From Crenalkalicoccus roseus (GTDB lineage: Bacteria; Pseudomonadota; Alphaproteobacteria; Acetobacterales; Acetobacteraceae), in assembly GCF_004761865.1 (NCBI RefSeq), contig NZ_SJDM01000006.1, positions 120,458-184,457 on the forward strand: a DNA stretch of 64,000 bases. Direction: 5' to 3'. This document shows positions 8,629 to 16,703 of the stretch, piece by piece. The notes beneath the pieces were generated by a model. It was not told the origin of the DNA. It did not search any database and saw only the letters and a program-made list of their open reading frames with translations. Position 1 is the first letter of the stretch, and each line of letters begins with the position of its first letter. Made by a program: the position numbers and the translations under genes.

Positions 8629-9078
8629 CTAGCGCATTCCTGCGAAGGCGGGGATCGGGATGCCGAGGCCGTAGGTGAAGATGCTCACCGCCATGACGGA
8701 AAGCACCACGGCGAGGATCGCGGTGCGCACCGGGCGGAACCGCTCCTCCGCCAGGGCGGAGATGACGACCAGGGCCACCGTGGCCGGGACGAGGCCGAGG
8801 CGCTCCACGATGAAGGCGAAGACCAGGCCGCCGATGATGATGGTGATGAAGGGCCTGAACCGCGGCTGCGGCAGCCCGCCTTCCCGGAACAGGGCCGGGA
8901 GCAGGACGAGAAGGCCCATGGCCGCCACGAGGTAGCCGAGCGAAACCGGGAAGAACCCGGGCCCCATCCGCCGCAGGGTGCCCAGGTCGTATTCCTGGCC
9001 CGCATAGTAGGCAAACCACAACCCGAAGATGAGAAGCAGAGACCCGCCTATCAGGTCTGTATAGTCCCGCGCGCGCAA
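8629..9078 (-). CDS. tctB: tripartite tricarboxylate transporter small subunit TctB
   Basis: A 149-residue membrane protein with four hydrophobic segments (starting DLIGGSLLLIFGLWFAYYAG), matching the small Tct subunit. The TTG start at 9078 is preferred over the longer ATG frame from 9162. A GGGGAGG ribosome site sits 5 nt before it, TctB proteins usually begin a few residues before the first helix, and the putative promoter (9165-9193) would start transcription downstream of the ATG at 9162. It is coupled to tctA by abutting stop and start codons. The conserved RRMGPGFFPVSLG loop after helix 1 supports the family call. Confidence 0.85.
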   Translation of the reverse strand: MRARDYTDLIGGSLLLIFGLWFAYYAGQEYDLGTLRRMGPGFFPVSLGYLVAAMGLLVLLPALFREGGLPQPRFRPFITIIIGGLVFAFIVERLGLVPATVALVVISALAEERFRPVRTAILAVVLSVMAVSIFTYGLGIPIPAFAGMR

Positions 9079-9164
9079 GGAGGCCTCCCCGGACCTTGTT
9101 CTGGGAAACGATGGCCGCTGCGGAGCGGCTTCCCGGCTCCTCCCCACAGGGCGCAGTTCCATCG

Positions 9165-9193
9165 CATTTATCGAGTCCGATAGGAAGCCGCAA
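9165..9193 (-). promoter_or_regulatory. putative sigma-70-type promoter of tctBA
   Basis: On the minus strand TTGCGG (9193-9188), 17-bp spacer, TAAATG (9170-9165). It would give an 80-nt leader to the TTG start of tctB. Prediction from consensus only. Confidence 0.4.
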
Positions 9194-9229
9194 TCCGCCT
9201 GTAGGGAACCGTGCCCCGAGGGGCGGCAC

Positions 9230-9250
9230 TCGCCGCCGTCCGGGCGGCGA
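9230..9250 (-). terminator. hairpin after the GntP-type permease gene
   Basis: TCGCCGCC (9230-9237), 5-nt loop, GGCGGCGA (9243-9250), 5 bp beyond the stop codon of the permease gene on the minus strand. Confidence 0.5.
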
Positions 9251-9255
9251 CCGGG

Positions 9256-10704
9256 TCAGAAGCCCCCGATCAGGCTGCCCACCGCGATCACCACGCCGAG
9301 CGCCAGCAGCGGCCCGAGGATCGCCACCACGAAGATGTCGCGGTAGCTCTCACGGTGGGTGGTGCCGCAGATGGCGAGCAGGGTGATGACCGCCCCGTTA
9401 TGCGGCAGGCTGTCGAGGCCGCCGGTGGCGATCGCCGCGATCCGGTGCATCAGCGCCGGGTCTATGCCCTGCTCCGCCGCCATCGCCGCATAGCTCGCCC
9501 CCAGCGCCTCCAGCGCGATGGTGAGCCCGCCCGAGGCCGAGCCGGTGATGCCGGCCAGCACGTTGGTGGCGATGGCGAGCGAGAGCAGCGGCCCGCCGCC
9601 GAGCCCGGTCAGCGCCTCGCGCACCGCGGCGAAGGCGGGCAGCCCGGCGATGACGGCGCCGAAGCCCACCTGGCTCGCGGTGTTGAAGGCCGGCAGCACC
9701 GAGGCGTTGGCGCCTGCGTCCATGCTCGCCCGCAGCTTCGGCAGCCGCGCCCTGTTCGCCAGCACGATGGCGAGGATGGCGGCAAGCAGCGCCGAGACCA
9801 CGGCCCAGACCCCGCCCACGGCGCCGATGCTGGTTCCCCCCCATCGCGGCTCCTCCAGGAAGCCGGTGTCGAGGCGGGGCAGCACGGCGTAGGTGACCAG
9901 CAGGTTCACCAGCACCACCACCCCGATCGGCATCGCCGCCACGGCGAAGGAGGGAAGGTCGCGCTCGTCATGCGGCGGCGGCGCCTCGGCCGGGTCGTAG
10001 TGGTCGGTGGTGGTGGCGCGCTCGCGCACCAGGCCGGGATCCACCTCCGTACGGGCGGCGCCACCATAGCCCTCGCCGGCGCGGCGCGCCGCCGCCTCGG
10101 CCCGGCGCAGCCACCACAGGCCGATGCCGAGCATGATGGCGGCGGCGAGGATGCCGATGCCGGGCGCGGCAAAGGGGGTGGTGCCGAAATAGGGCATTGG
10201 GATCGCGTTCTGAATCGCCGGCGTGCCCGGCAAGGCGGTCATGGTGAAGGTGAAGGCGCCGAGCGCGATGGTGCCCGGGATCAGCCGGCGCGGGATGTTG
10301 GCCTGACGGAACAGCGCATCCGCCACCGGGGCCACCGCGAAGGCCACCACGAACAGGCTGACTCCGCCATAGGTCAGCAGCGCGCAGGCCAAAACCACGG
10401 CGAGGATCGCCCGCTCCCGCCCGAGCCGCGCCGTCATGCCGTGCGCGATGGCGAGCGCCGAGCCGCTGTCGGCCATCAGCCGCCCGAACACCGCACCAAG
10501 GAGGAACAGCGGGAAGAACTGCGCCAGGAAGCGTGCCGCGCCCGCCATGAAGGTCTGGGTCCAGGAGGCAAGCAGCGGCTCTCCCGACACGGCGGCGGCG
10601 AGCAGCGCCGCCGCCGGCGCCACCAGCAGCACGCTCCAGCCCCGGTAGGCGAGCAGGATCAGCAGCCCGAGGGCGAGGAGGATCCCGAAGAGGCCGATCA
10701 GCAC
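9256..10704 (-). CDS. GntP-family permease
   Basis: A 482-residue inner-membrane protein with about 12-14 hydrophobic helices. It carries the GntP/citrate-type conserved parts FFPLFLLGAVFGRLMADSG near residue 65, ALPGTPAIQNAIP near 165, and GSASGGLTIALEALG near 390. The family imports gluconate and related hydroxy acids, including 3-hydroxybutyrate, by proton symport; the exact substrate is not readable. The start is GTG at 10704, overlapping the patatin stop by 7 bp, so the pair is likely one operon. A hydroxyacid permease behind a lipase-like gene could fit uptake of lipid or polyester breakdown products, an inference. Confidence 0.88.
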   Translation of the reverse strand: MLIGLFGILLALGLLILLAYRGWSVLLVAPAAALLAAAVSGEPLLASWTQTFMAGAARFLAQFFPLFLLGAVFGRLMADSGSALAIAHGMTARLGRERAILAVVLACALLTYGGVSLFVVAFAVAPVADALFRQANIPRRLIPGTIALGAFTFTMTALPGTPAIQNAIPMPYFGTTPFAAPGIGILAAAIMLGIGLWWLRRAEAAARRAGEGYGGAARTEVDPGLVRERATTTDHYDPAEAPPPHDERDLPSFAVAAMPIGVVVLVNLLVTYAVLPRLDTGFLEEPRWGGTSIGAVGGVWAVVSALLAAILAIVLANRARLPKLRASMDAGANASVLPAFNTASQVGFGAVIAGLPAFAAVREALTGLGGGPLLSLAIATNVLAGITGSASGGLTIALEALGASYAAMAAEQGIDPALMHRIAAIATGGLDSLPHNGAVITLLAICGTTHRESYRDIFVVAILGPLLALGVVIAVGSLIGGF

Positions 10705-11819
10705 GGCGCGTCCAGCAGCGAGTCGAGTTCGAGGGAACTGCGCCGGCCGAGATCCTGGCGATGGCGGGCGAGGAAGGTATCCGCGGCGCGGCGCCCCTCG
10801 TCACGCAGGAAGCGCAGGAAGTCCCACTCGGCATTGAGCTTGGAGGAATAGCCGAGGCCGGTCATCACGTCGCTGGAAATGCGGTGCATGCGCATCGCCG
10901 CCCACAGCGCCCCCTCGCCGCTGCCCGCGTCCACCACGCGGCGCAGCAGCGCGATCATGCGCAGCTCCTTCAGCAGGGTGGCGTTGAAGGAGACCTCGTT
11001 CACCCGGTTGACGATCTCGCGCGCGGTGCGCGGCACGCCGGCGCGCTCCACCGGGTTGATCTGCACCAGGATGGTGTCGTTGGAGGCGCATTCTCGCACC
11101 AGCGGCGTGATCGTCGGGTTGCCGGCATAGCCGCCGTCCCAGTAGGCCTCGCCGCCGATCTCCACCGCCTGGAACAGAAAGGGCAGGCAGGCGGAGGCGA
11201 GCAGCACGTCCGGCGTGATCTCGGCGTTGCGGAACACCCGCCCGCGCCCGGTGCGCACATTGGTCGCGGTGACGAAGAGCTTCACCGGGGCGCGGGAGAG
11301 GCGATCGAAATCCACCGTCTCGGCCAGGATCTCGCGCAGCGGGTTGTAGCCGCCCGGATTGAGGTCGTAGGGCGAGACGAGGCGCGCGGCGAGATCGAGC
11401 GCGACGAAGGCCGGCGAGCTGTCGAGCGTCCAGCGCCCGAGCAGCACGTCCAGCGGCCCGCGGCGGAACGGGCTCAGCATGGCCGAGCGCGCGACCCGCC
11501 CCCAGAAGGTCTCGAGCGCCGCCCGCGCCCCCTCGCGCCCGCCCGCGGCGTAGCCGTCGGCCAGCACGGCGGCGTTCATCGCCCCGGCCGAGGTGCCGGA
11601 GATGGCCTCGATCCGGAACCACTCCTCCTGCAGCAGGCGGTCGAGCACGCCCCAGGTGAAGGCGCCATGCGCGCCTCCGCCCTGCAGGGCGAGGTCGATC
11701 AGCAGCGGCTCCTGCCGCGCGGAGGCGGGGTCTGGTCGGCGGTCGGTCAGGGCGGGCCTCGCTGGCTGGTAGGGGAAGCGCCGCGCATGGCCGGCGCGGC
11801 GCGCCCTTTTAAGCCGCAT
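10698..11819 (-). CDS. patatin-like phospholipase
   Basis: A 373-residue protein whose first 40 residues are a poorly structured basic leader. The patatin core follows: LALQGGGAHGAFTWGV (oxyanion hole) near residues 43-58, the nucleophile elbow GTSAGAM near 77, and the catalytic Asp in DGGYAGNP near 230. Family members hydrolyse phospholipids or other acyl esters with a Ser-Asp dyad. The true start may lie downstream of the ATG at 11819, since homologues usually begin close to the Gly-rich loop. Overlaps the GntP permease gene by 7 bp. Confidence 0.9.
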   Translation of the reverse strand: MRLKRARRAGHARRFPYQPARPALTDRRPDPASARQEPLLIDLALQGGGAHGAFTWGVLDRLLQEEWFRIEAISGTSAGAMNAAVLADGYAAGGREGARAALETFWGRVARSAMLSPFRRGPLDVLLGRWTLDSSPAFVALDLAARLVSPYDLNPGGYNPLREILAETVDFDRLSRAPVKLFVTATNVRTGRGRVFRNAEITPDVLLASACLPFLFQAVEIGGEAYWDGGYAGNPTITPLVRECASNDTILVQINPVERAGVPRTAREIVNRVNEVSFNATLLKELRMIALLRRVVDAGSGEGALWAAMRMHRISSDVMTGLGYSSKLNAEWDFLRFLRDEGRRAADTFLARHRQDLGRRSSLELDSLLDAPC

Positions 11820-11845
11820 CCGCCCGGATGGTTACAGCGCCTTCA

Positions 11846-14590
11846 TCAACTTTCCGAAGGCCGCGGCCGCGCCGGCCCGGGAAGGCGCCGCGCCTCCGGG
11901 CCGAGGCCGAGCCTGCGGCGCATCGCCTTCTCTACCTCCAGCACCACGAACACCACGGCGCCGGCGGCGACGCAGGCGAGGCCCTCGGCGAGGCCGAGCG
12001 GCTCGGTGTCGAAGAAGGTCCGCATGAAGGGCGCGTAGGTGAACAGGAATTGCAGCGCCACCACCAGCGAGACGCCGACCAGCACCGCCGGGGTGCCGAG
12101 CACGCCCCGCCAGGTCAGCGACGGGCCGCGCAGGTAGCGGATGCTGAACAGGTACCACACCTCCATCGCCACCAGCGTGTTCACCGCGATGGTGCGCGCC
12201 GCCTCGACCGAGAGGCCGCGCATCAGCGCCCAGGCGTACATGCCGAAGATGCCGGCGGCGAACAGGCCGGAGACCAGGACCACGCGCCACAGAATGAAGC
12301 CGGTCAGCAGCGGCTCCGCCGCCGGGCGGGGCGGGCGGCGCATGGCGTCCGGCTCGGTCGGCTCGAAGGCGAGCGCGAGCGCCAGTGCCACCGAGCTCAC
12401 CATGTTCACCCACAGCACCTGCAGCGGCGAGATCGGCAGCGCGACGCCGAGCAGGATGGCGAGGACCAGGCTGATCGATTCGCCCCCGTTCACCGGCAGC
12501 AGGAAGGTGATCGCCTTCTTCAGGTTGTCGTACACGGTGCGCCCTTCGCGCACCGCGGCGGCGATGGTGGCGAAATTGTCGTCCGCCAGCACGATCTCCG
12601 CCGCCTCCTTCGCCGCCTCGGTGCCGCGGAGGCCCATGGCGACGCCGACATCGGCCTGCTTCAGCGCCGGCGCGTCGTTCACCCCGTCCCCGGTCATGGC
12701 GACGATCGCCCCCTCGGCCTGCAGCGCCTGGACGAGGCGCAGCTTGTGCGCCGGGTCAGTGCGGGCGAAGACCGAGACGCGCGGCGCCTCCTGCCGCAGC
12801 GCCGCCTCGTCCATGCGGTCGAGGTCGGCGCCGGTGAGCACGGCGGAGGGCTCGCGCAGGCCGAGCTGGGCGGCGATGGCGGCGGCGGTGCCGGCATGGT
12901 CGCCGGTGATCATCTTCACCTCGATGCCGGCGCCGCGGCATTCCGCCACCGCCGCGATCGCCTCCTCGCGCGGCGGGTCGATCAGGCCGATGAGGGCGAG
13001 CAGGGTCAGCCCGCCCTCGACATCGGCGAAGTCGAGGGTGGTGCGGCCCGGGTCGAAGGCGCGGGCGGCGACGGCGATCACCCGCTCGCCCCGCGACGCG
13101 ATCTCCCGCGCCGCCGCCTCCCAGGCGGCGGGGTCGAGTGGCGCGTCGCCGCCGGCGCGGCGCTCGGTGGCGCACATCGCCAGGATGCGCTCCGGCGCGC
13201 CCTTCACATAGACCACGGCGTGGCCCTCATGGTCGTGGTGCAGCGTCGCCATGAAGCGGTGCGCGGCATCGAAGGGGATCAGGTCGGTGCGCGGCCAGAC
13301 GGCCGCCGCCTTCTCCTGGTCGAGCCCGCCCTTGGCGGCGAGGGTGACCAGCGCGCCTTCCATCGGGTCGCCCTCGACCGTCCAGCCGGCCTCCCCTTGC
13401 ACCAGCGCCGCGTCGTTGCAGAGCAGGCCGGCGCGCAGCGCCTCCATCAGCACCGGGTCGGCCTCGGGCGCCACCTCGGCACCCTCCGCCTCGAAGCCGC
13501 CGCGGGGCTCGTAGCCGGTGCCGGTGACGGTGTAGCGCCGCTCCGCCGTCGCCACGGTGCGCGCCGTCATCTCGTTGCGGGTGAAGGTGCCGGTCTTGTC
13601 CGAGCAGATGATGGAGACCGAGCCGAGCGTCTCCACCGCCGGCAGGCGGCGCACGATGGCCCGCCGCGCCGCCAGGCGCTGCACGCCGATCGCCAGCGTG
13701 ATGGTCAGGATCGCCGGCAGCCCCTCCGGGATGCCGGCCACCGCGATGCTGACCATCGTCATGAACATCTGGTCGAGAGGATAGCCGCGCACCAGCGTGC
13801 CGAAGGCGAAGATCGCGGCGGCGAAGGAGAGGATGGCGATCGCCAGCATCCGCGCGAAGCCGGCCATCTGACGCAGCAGCGGCGTGACCAGCTCCTGCAC
13901 CTCGCCGAGCATGGCGGTGATGCGGCCAAGCTCGGTCGCCGCGCCGGTCGCCACCACCACGCCGAGCCCCTGCCCGGCGGTGACCAGCGTGCCGGAGAAG
14001 GCCATGGAGGTCCGGTCGCCCACGCCCGCCGCCTCCGGCGCCGGGGCCTCCCGCTTCTCCACCGGCACCGATTCGCCGGTCAGCGCCGCCTCCTGCACAT
14101 GCAGGTTGCGCACGCGGATCAGCCGCAGGTCGGCGGCCACGCGGTCCCCGGCCTCCAGCACCACCACGTCCCCCGGCACCAGCGTCTCGGCCGGCACGGA
14201 GACGCGGTGGCCGTCGCGCAGCACGCTCGCGCGCGGGCTGAGCATGCGGCGGATCGCGTCCATCGCCCGCTCCGCCCGCCCCTCCTGGATGAAGCCGAGG
14301 GTGGCGTTGGCGATCACCACGGCGAGGATCACCACCGTGTCGCGCCAATGCCCGATCAGCGCCGTCAGGATGGCGGCGCCGATCAGCACCAGGATCAGCA
14401 GGTTGTTGAACTGGTCGAGCAGCCTGCGCAGCGCGCTCCGCCCCTTCGCCGCCGGTAGGCGGTTGGGGCCGTGGCGGGCGAGCCGCGCCTCGGCCTCGGC
14501 CGCGGACAGCCCCTCGCGGCGGCTGCCGATCCGGCGGAGGACCTCCTCGGCAGGAAGGGCGTGCCAGGGGCGGTCGGGCGCGTCGGCCAT
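11846..14590 (-). CDS. cation-translocating P-type ATPase (P2 / Ca2+-Na+ type)
   Basis: A 914-residue inner-membrane pump. Domains in order are an N-terminal cation-ATPase domain (WHALPAEEVLRRIGS onward), the M1-M2 pair, the actuator domain (ALTGESVPVEK near 185), M4 with IPEGLPAILT near 305, the phosphorylation motif SDKTGTFTRNEMT near 350, the nucleotide domain with KGAPERI, the hinge TGDGVNDAPALK near 630, and the C-terminal M5-M10 block. The PEGLP in M4 and the overall length place it with the P2 Ca2+/Na+ pumps and CtpF-like pumps. The start at 14590 gives the usual family N-terminus with GGGAGAG upstream. It has a long leader with two 33-bp repeats and shares an FNR/FixK-type box with the divergent Kef-type antiporter, suggesting induction at low oxygen. 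The ion is uncertain. Confidence 0.93.
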   Translation of the reverse strand: MADAPDRPWHALPAEEVLRRIGSRREGLSAAEAEARLARHGPNRLPAAKGRSALRRLLDQFNNLLILVLIGAAILTALIGHWRDTVVILAVVIANATLGFIQEGRAERAMDAIRRMLSPRASVLRDGHRVSVPAETLVPGDVVVLEAGDRVAADLRLIRVRNLHVQEAALTGESVPVEKREAPAPEAAGVGDRTSMAFSGTLVTAGQGLGVVVATGAATELGRITAMLGEVQELVTPLLRQMAGFARMLAIAILSFAAAIFAFGTLVRGYPLDQMFMTMVSIAVAGIPEGLPAILTITLAIGVQRLAARRAIVRRLPAVETLGSVSIICSDKTGTFTRNEMTARTVATAERRYTVTGTGYEPRGGFEAEGAEVAPEADPVLMEALRAGLLCNDAALVQGEAGWTVEGDPMEGALVTLAAKGGLDQEKAAAVWPRTDLIPFDAAHRFMATLHHDHEGHAVVYVKGAPERILAMCATERRAGGDAPLDPAAWEAAAREIASRGERVIAVAARAFDPGRTTLDFADVEGGLTLLALIGLIDPPREEAIAAVAECRGAGIEVKMITGDHAGTAAAIAAQLGLREPSAVLTGADLDRMDEAALRQEAPRVSVFARTDPAHKLRLVQALQAEGAIVAMTGDGVNDAPALKQADVGVAMGLRGTEAAKEAAEIVLADDNFATIAAAVREGRTVYDNLKKAITFLLPVNGGESISLVLAILLGVALPISPLQVLWVNMVSSVALALALAFEPTEPDAMRRPPRPAAEPLLTGFILWRVVLVSGLFAAGIFGMYAWALMRGLSVEAARTIAVNTLVAMEVWYLFSIRYLRGPSLTWRGVLGTPAVLVGVSLVVALQFLFTYAPFMRTFFDTEPLGLAEGLACVAAGAVVFVVLEVEKAMRRRLGLGPEARRLPGPARPRPSES

Positions 14591-14710
14591 GTCGGGCTCT
14601 CCCGGTCGGTTGGCGTTGCTGGGGACGGGTCCGCGCGCGCCATGGCCTGGCGCGTCACGGGTCGCCCTCGCCGTGGGGGGCGGGCCGGCCGGCGGCGCAT
14701 GACGACCGGG

Positions 14711-14804
14711 GCCGCTTCCGCTCGCGCGCGCCCGGCAGCGGCCAGAGCGCCGCCGCCTGCGCCACCCCCATGCCGCTTCCGCTCGCGCGCGCCCGGCAGC
14801 GGCC
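14711..14804. repeat. 33-bp exact direct repeat, two copies, each a hairpin
   Basis: Copies at 14711-14743 and 14772-14804 are identical over 33 bp (GCCGCTTCCGCTCGCGCGCG, then CCCGGCAGCGGCC). Each can fold on itself through GCCGCT/AGCGGC ends. They lie in the untranslated leader of the P-type ATPase gene, 121-214 bp before its ATG. Confidence 0.8.
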
Positions 14805-14851
14805 CTATCTTTCCAGTCGCGGGGCGGCTGCGCTCCCGGCATCCGCGACCC

Positions 14852-14921
14852 GCCCTACCGAGGCATGAATGGCGAGGCATTGATGAACATCAAGCCATCC
14901 TCCCGCCGCCTCGCCTAGACC
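14852..14921. promoter_or_regulatory. divergent FNR/FixK-type control region
   Basis: TTGATGAACATCAA at 14880-14893 is a perfect TTGAT-N4-ATCAA box. With its centre at 14886.5, a -10-like TAGACC begins 29.5 bp to the right (14916-14921, toward the Kef-type gene) and TAGGGC begins 29.5 bp to the left on the minus strand (14857-14852, toward the ATPase gene). Both spacings equal the class II FNR geometry, in which the box is centred at -41.5. Predicted leaders are about 54 nt for the antiporter and 255 nt for the ATPase. Regulator identity (FNR, FixK or Dnr) is not decided by the site. Confidence 0.7.
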
Positions 14922-14981
14922 TGCGCACGTCATCATCATCGCCGCGGCGCGGGAGCAGCGGCGGGCAGGTGCCGCCGACCC

Positions 14982-16703
14982 ATGGAAGACCTGATCGCCG
15001 GCTCGGTGTTCCACGAGGTCGCGGCCCTGCTGGTGCTGGGCGCGGCCGCGGGGCTCGTCGCCCTGCTGCTGCGCCAGCCGCTGATCGTCGGGCTGATCGG
15101 CGCCGGCATTCTGGCCGGCCCCTCGGCGCTCGGCCTCGCGCGGTCGGACGCGCACATCGCGCTGCTGGCCGAACTGGGCATCGCGGTGCTGCTGTTCCTG
15201 GTGGGGCTGAAGCTCGACCTGCGCCTGGTGCGCAGCCTCGGCCCCGTCGCCACCGCCACCGGCCTCGGCCAGGTGGCGTTCACCGCCGGGATCGGCTTCC
15301 TGCTCTGCCTCGCCCTCGGCCTCGACGCGCTGACCAGCCTCTACGTCGCGGTGGCGCTGACCTTCTCGAGCACGATCATCATCGTCAAGCTGCTGTCGGA
15401 CAAGCGCGAGATCGACAGCCTGCACGGGCGCATCGCGCTCGGCTTCCTGATCGTGCAGGACATCGTGGTGGTGCTGGCCATGGTGGTGGTCTCGGCCATG
15501 GCGATGGGCACGGGCGAGGCCTCGGCCATGGGGGGGCTGCTGCGCGTGCTGGTGGGCGGCGGGCTGCTGCTCGGCGCGGTGGCGCTGTTCATGCGTTTCC
15601 TCGCCCTGCCGCTGACCCGCCGGCTCGCCCGCGCGCCGGAGCTGCTGGCGGGCTTCGCCATCGGCTGGGCGGCGCTGCTCGCGGCCGTCGCCGACCACAT
15701 CGGCCTCGGCAAGGAGCTGGGCGGGCTGATCGCCGGCGTCTCCCTCGCCTCCACTCCCTATCGGGAGGCGGTGGCGGGGCGGCTGTCCAGCCTGCGGGAC
15801 TTCCTGCTGCTGTTCTTCTTCATCGCCCTCGGGGCGCGGCTGGATCTCGGACTGCTTGGGGCGCAGACGGGCGCGGCCGTGGTGCTCTCCCTGTTCGTGC
15901 TGATCGGCAACCCGCTGATCGTCGTCGCCATCATGGGCGCGATGGGCTACCGGCGGCGCACGGGGTTCCTGGCCGGGCTGACGGTGGCGCAGATCAGCGA
16001 GTTCTCGCTGATCTTCATGGCGATGGGGGTGGCGCTCGGCCATGTGGCGGAGCCGGCGCTCGGCCTCGTCACGCTGGTCGGCCTCGTGACCATCGCGCTC
16101 TCCACCTACATGATCACGCATTCGCAGCGGCTCTTCGCCTGGGTGGACACGCTGCTGCGCCCCTTCGAGCGGCGCCGCCCCTGGCGGGAGGAGGCGGCGG
16201 CAGGCGAGGCCGGCGGGAAGTGCCGGGCCGATGTGCTGGTCTTCGGCCTCGGACGCTACGGCGGCACCATCGCGCGGCGGCTGCAGGAACGCGGCCTCGT
16301 CGTGCTCGGGGTGGATTTCGATCCCGAGGTGGTGCGCCGCTGGCGCCAGCAGGGCTGCGAGGCGGTCTATGGCGATGCCACGGACCCGGAATTCCTGGCC
16401 GAGCTGCCGCTGGCCGGGGCGCGCTGGGCGGTCTCCTCCATCCCCGGCCATCCCGGCGGGGTGACGCATGAGGACCACCGCCTCGCCCTGATCCATGCGC
16501 TGCGCGGCCAGGGCTTCGCCGGCCGCGTCGCGGTGACGGCGCACCGCGAGGCGGAGGCGGAGGCGCTGCGCGCCCGCGGCGCCGACCTGGTGCTGCTGCC
16601 CTTCCAGGACGCGGCGGCGCGCGCCGCGGAGCTGCTCGACGCCGCGCCGGAGGCGCCGCCGGTGCCGGTGCGCCTCAGTGCCGGAAGTGCCGCATCCCCG
16701 TGA
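14982..16703 (+). CDS. Kef-type monovalent cation/proton antiporter (CPA2) with RCK/TrkA-N domain
   Basis: A 573-residue membrane antiporter. Residues about 1-390 form 12 or so helices with the CPA2 signatures [16 protein letters not shown] (near 38-53) and [10 protein letters not shown] (near 67-76). A cytosolic Rossmann domain follows from about 408, with [15 protein letters not shown] and V-D-F-D-P at the beta-2 end, which binds NAD(H) in KefB/KefC-type systems. The C-terminal TrkA-C part is absent or reduced. Likely exports K+ (or Na+) in exchange for protons. It is divergent from the P-type ATPase with a shared FNR/FixK-like box, and its 3' end overlaps the convergent purH by 29 bp. Confidence 0.92.
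   Translation: MEDLIAGSVFHEVAALLVLGAAAGLVALLLRQPLIVGLIGAGILAGPSALGLARSDAHIALLAELGIAVLLFLVGLKLDLRLVRSLGPVATATGLGQVAFTAGIGFLLCLALGLDALTSLYVAVALTFSSTIIIVKLLSDKREIDSLHGRIALGFLIVQDIVVVLAMVVVSAMAMGTGEASAMGGLLRVLVGGGLLLGAVALFMRFLALPLTRRLARAPELLAGFAIGWAALLAAVADHIGLGKELGGLIAGVSLASTPYREAVAGRLSSLRDFLLLFFFIALGARLDLGLLGAQTGAAVVLSLFVLIGNPLIVVAIMGAMGYRRRTGFLAGLTVAQISEFSLIFMAMGVALGHVAEPALGLVTLVGLVTIALSTYMITHSQRLFAWVDTLLRPFERRRPWREEAAAGEAGGKCRADVLVFGLGRYGGTIARRLQERGLVVLGVDFDPEVVRRWRQQGCEAVYGDATDPEFLAELPLAGARWAVSSIPGHPGGVTHEDHRLALIHALRGQGFAGRVAVTAHREAEAEALRARGADLVLLPFQDAAARAAELLDAAPEAPPVPVRLSAGSAASP

Noticed and set aside
8629..9162. tctB start at ATG 9162
   Set aside because: It would add 28 residues unlike any TctB and would lie upstream of the predicted transcription start.
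5668..9183. 1171-residue open frame on the plus strand
   Set aside because: It lies opposite SDR, GNAT, tctA and tctB, has no domain, is rich in His/Arg/Gly/Glu as expected for an antisense frame at this GC content, and has no ribosome site.
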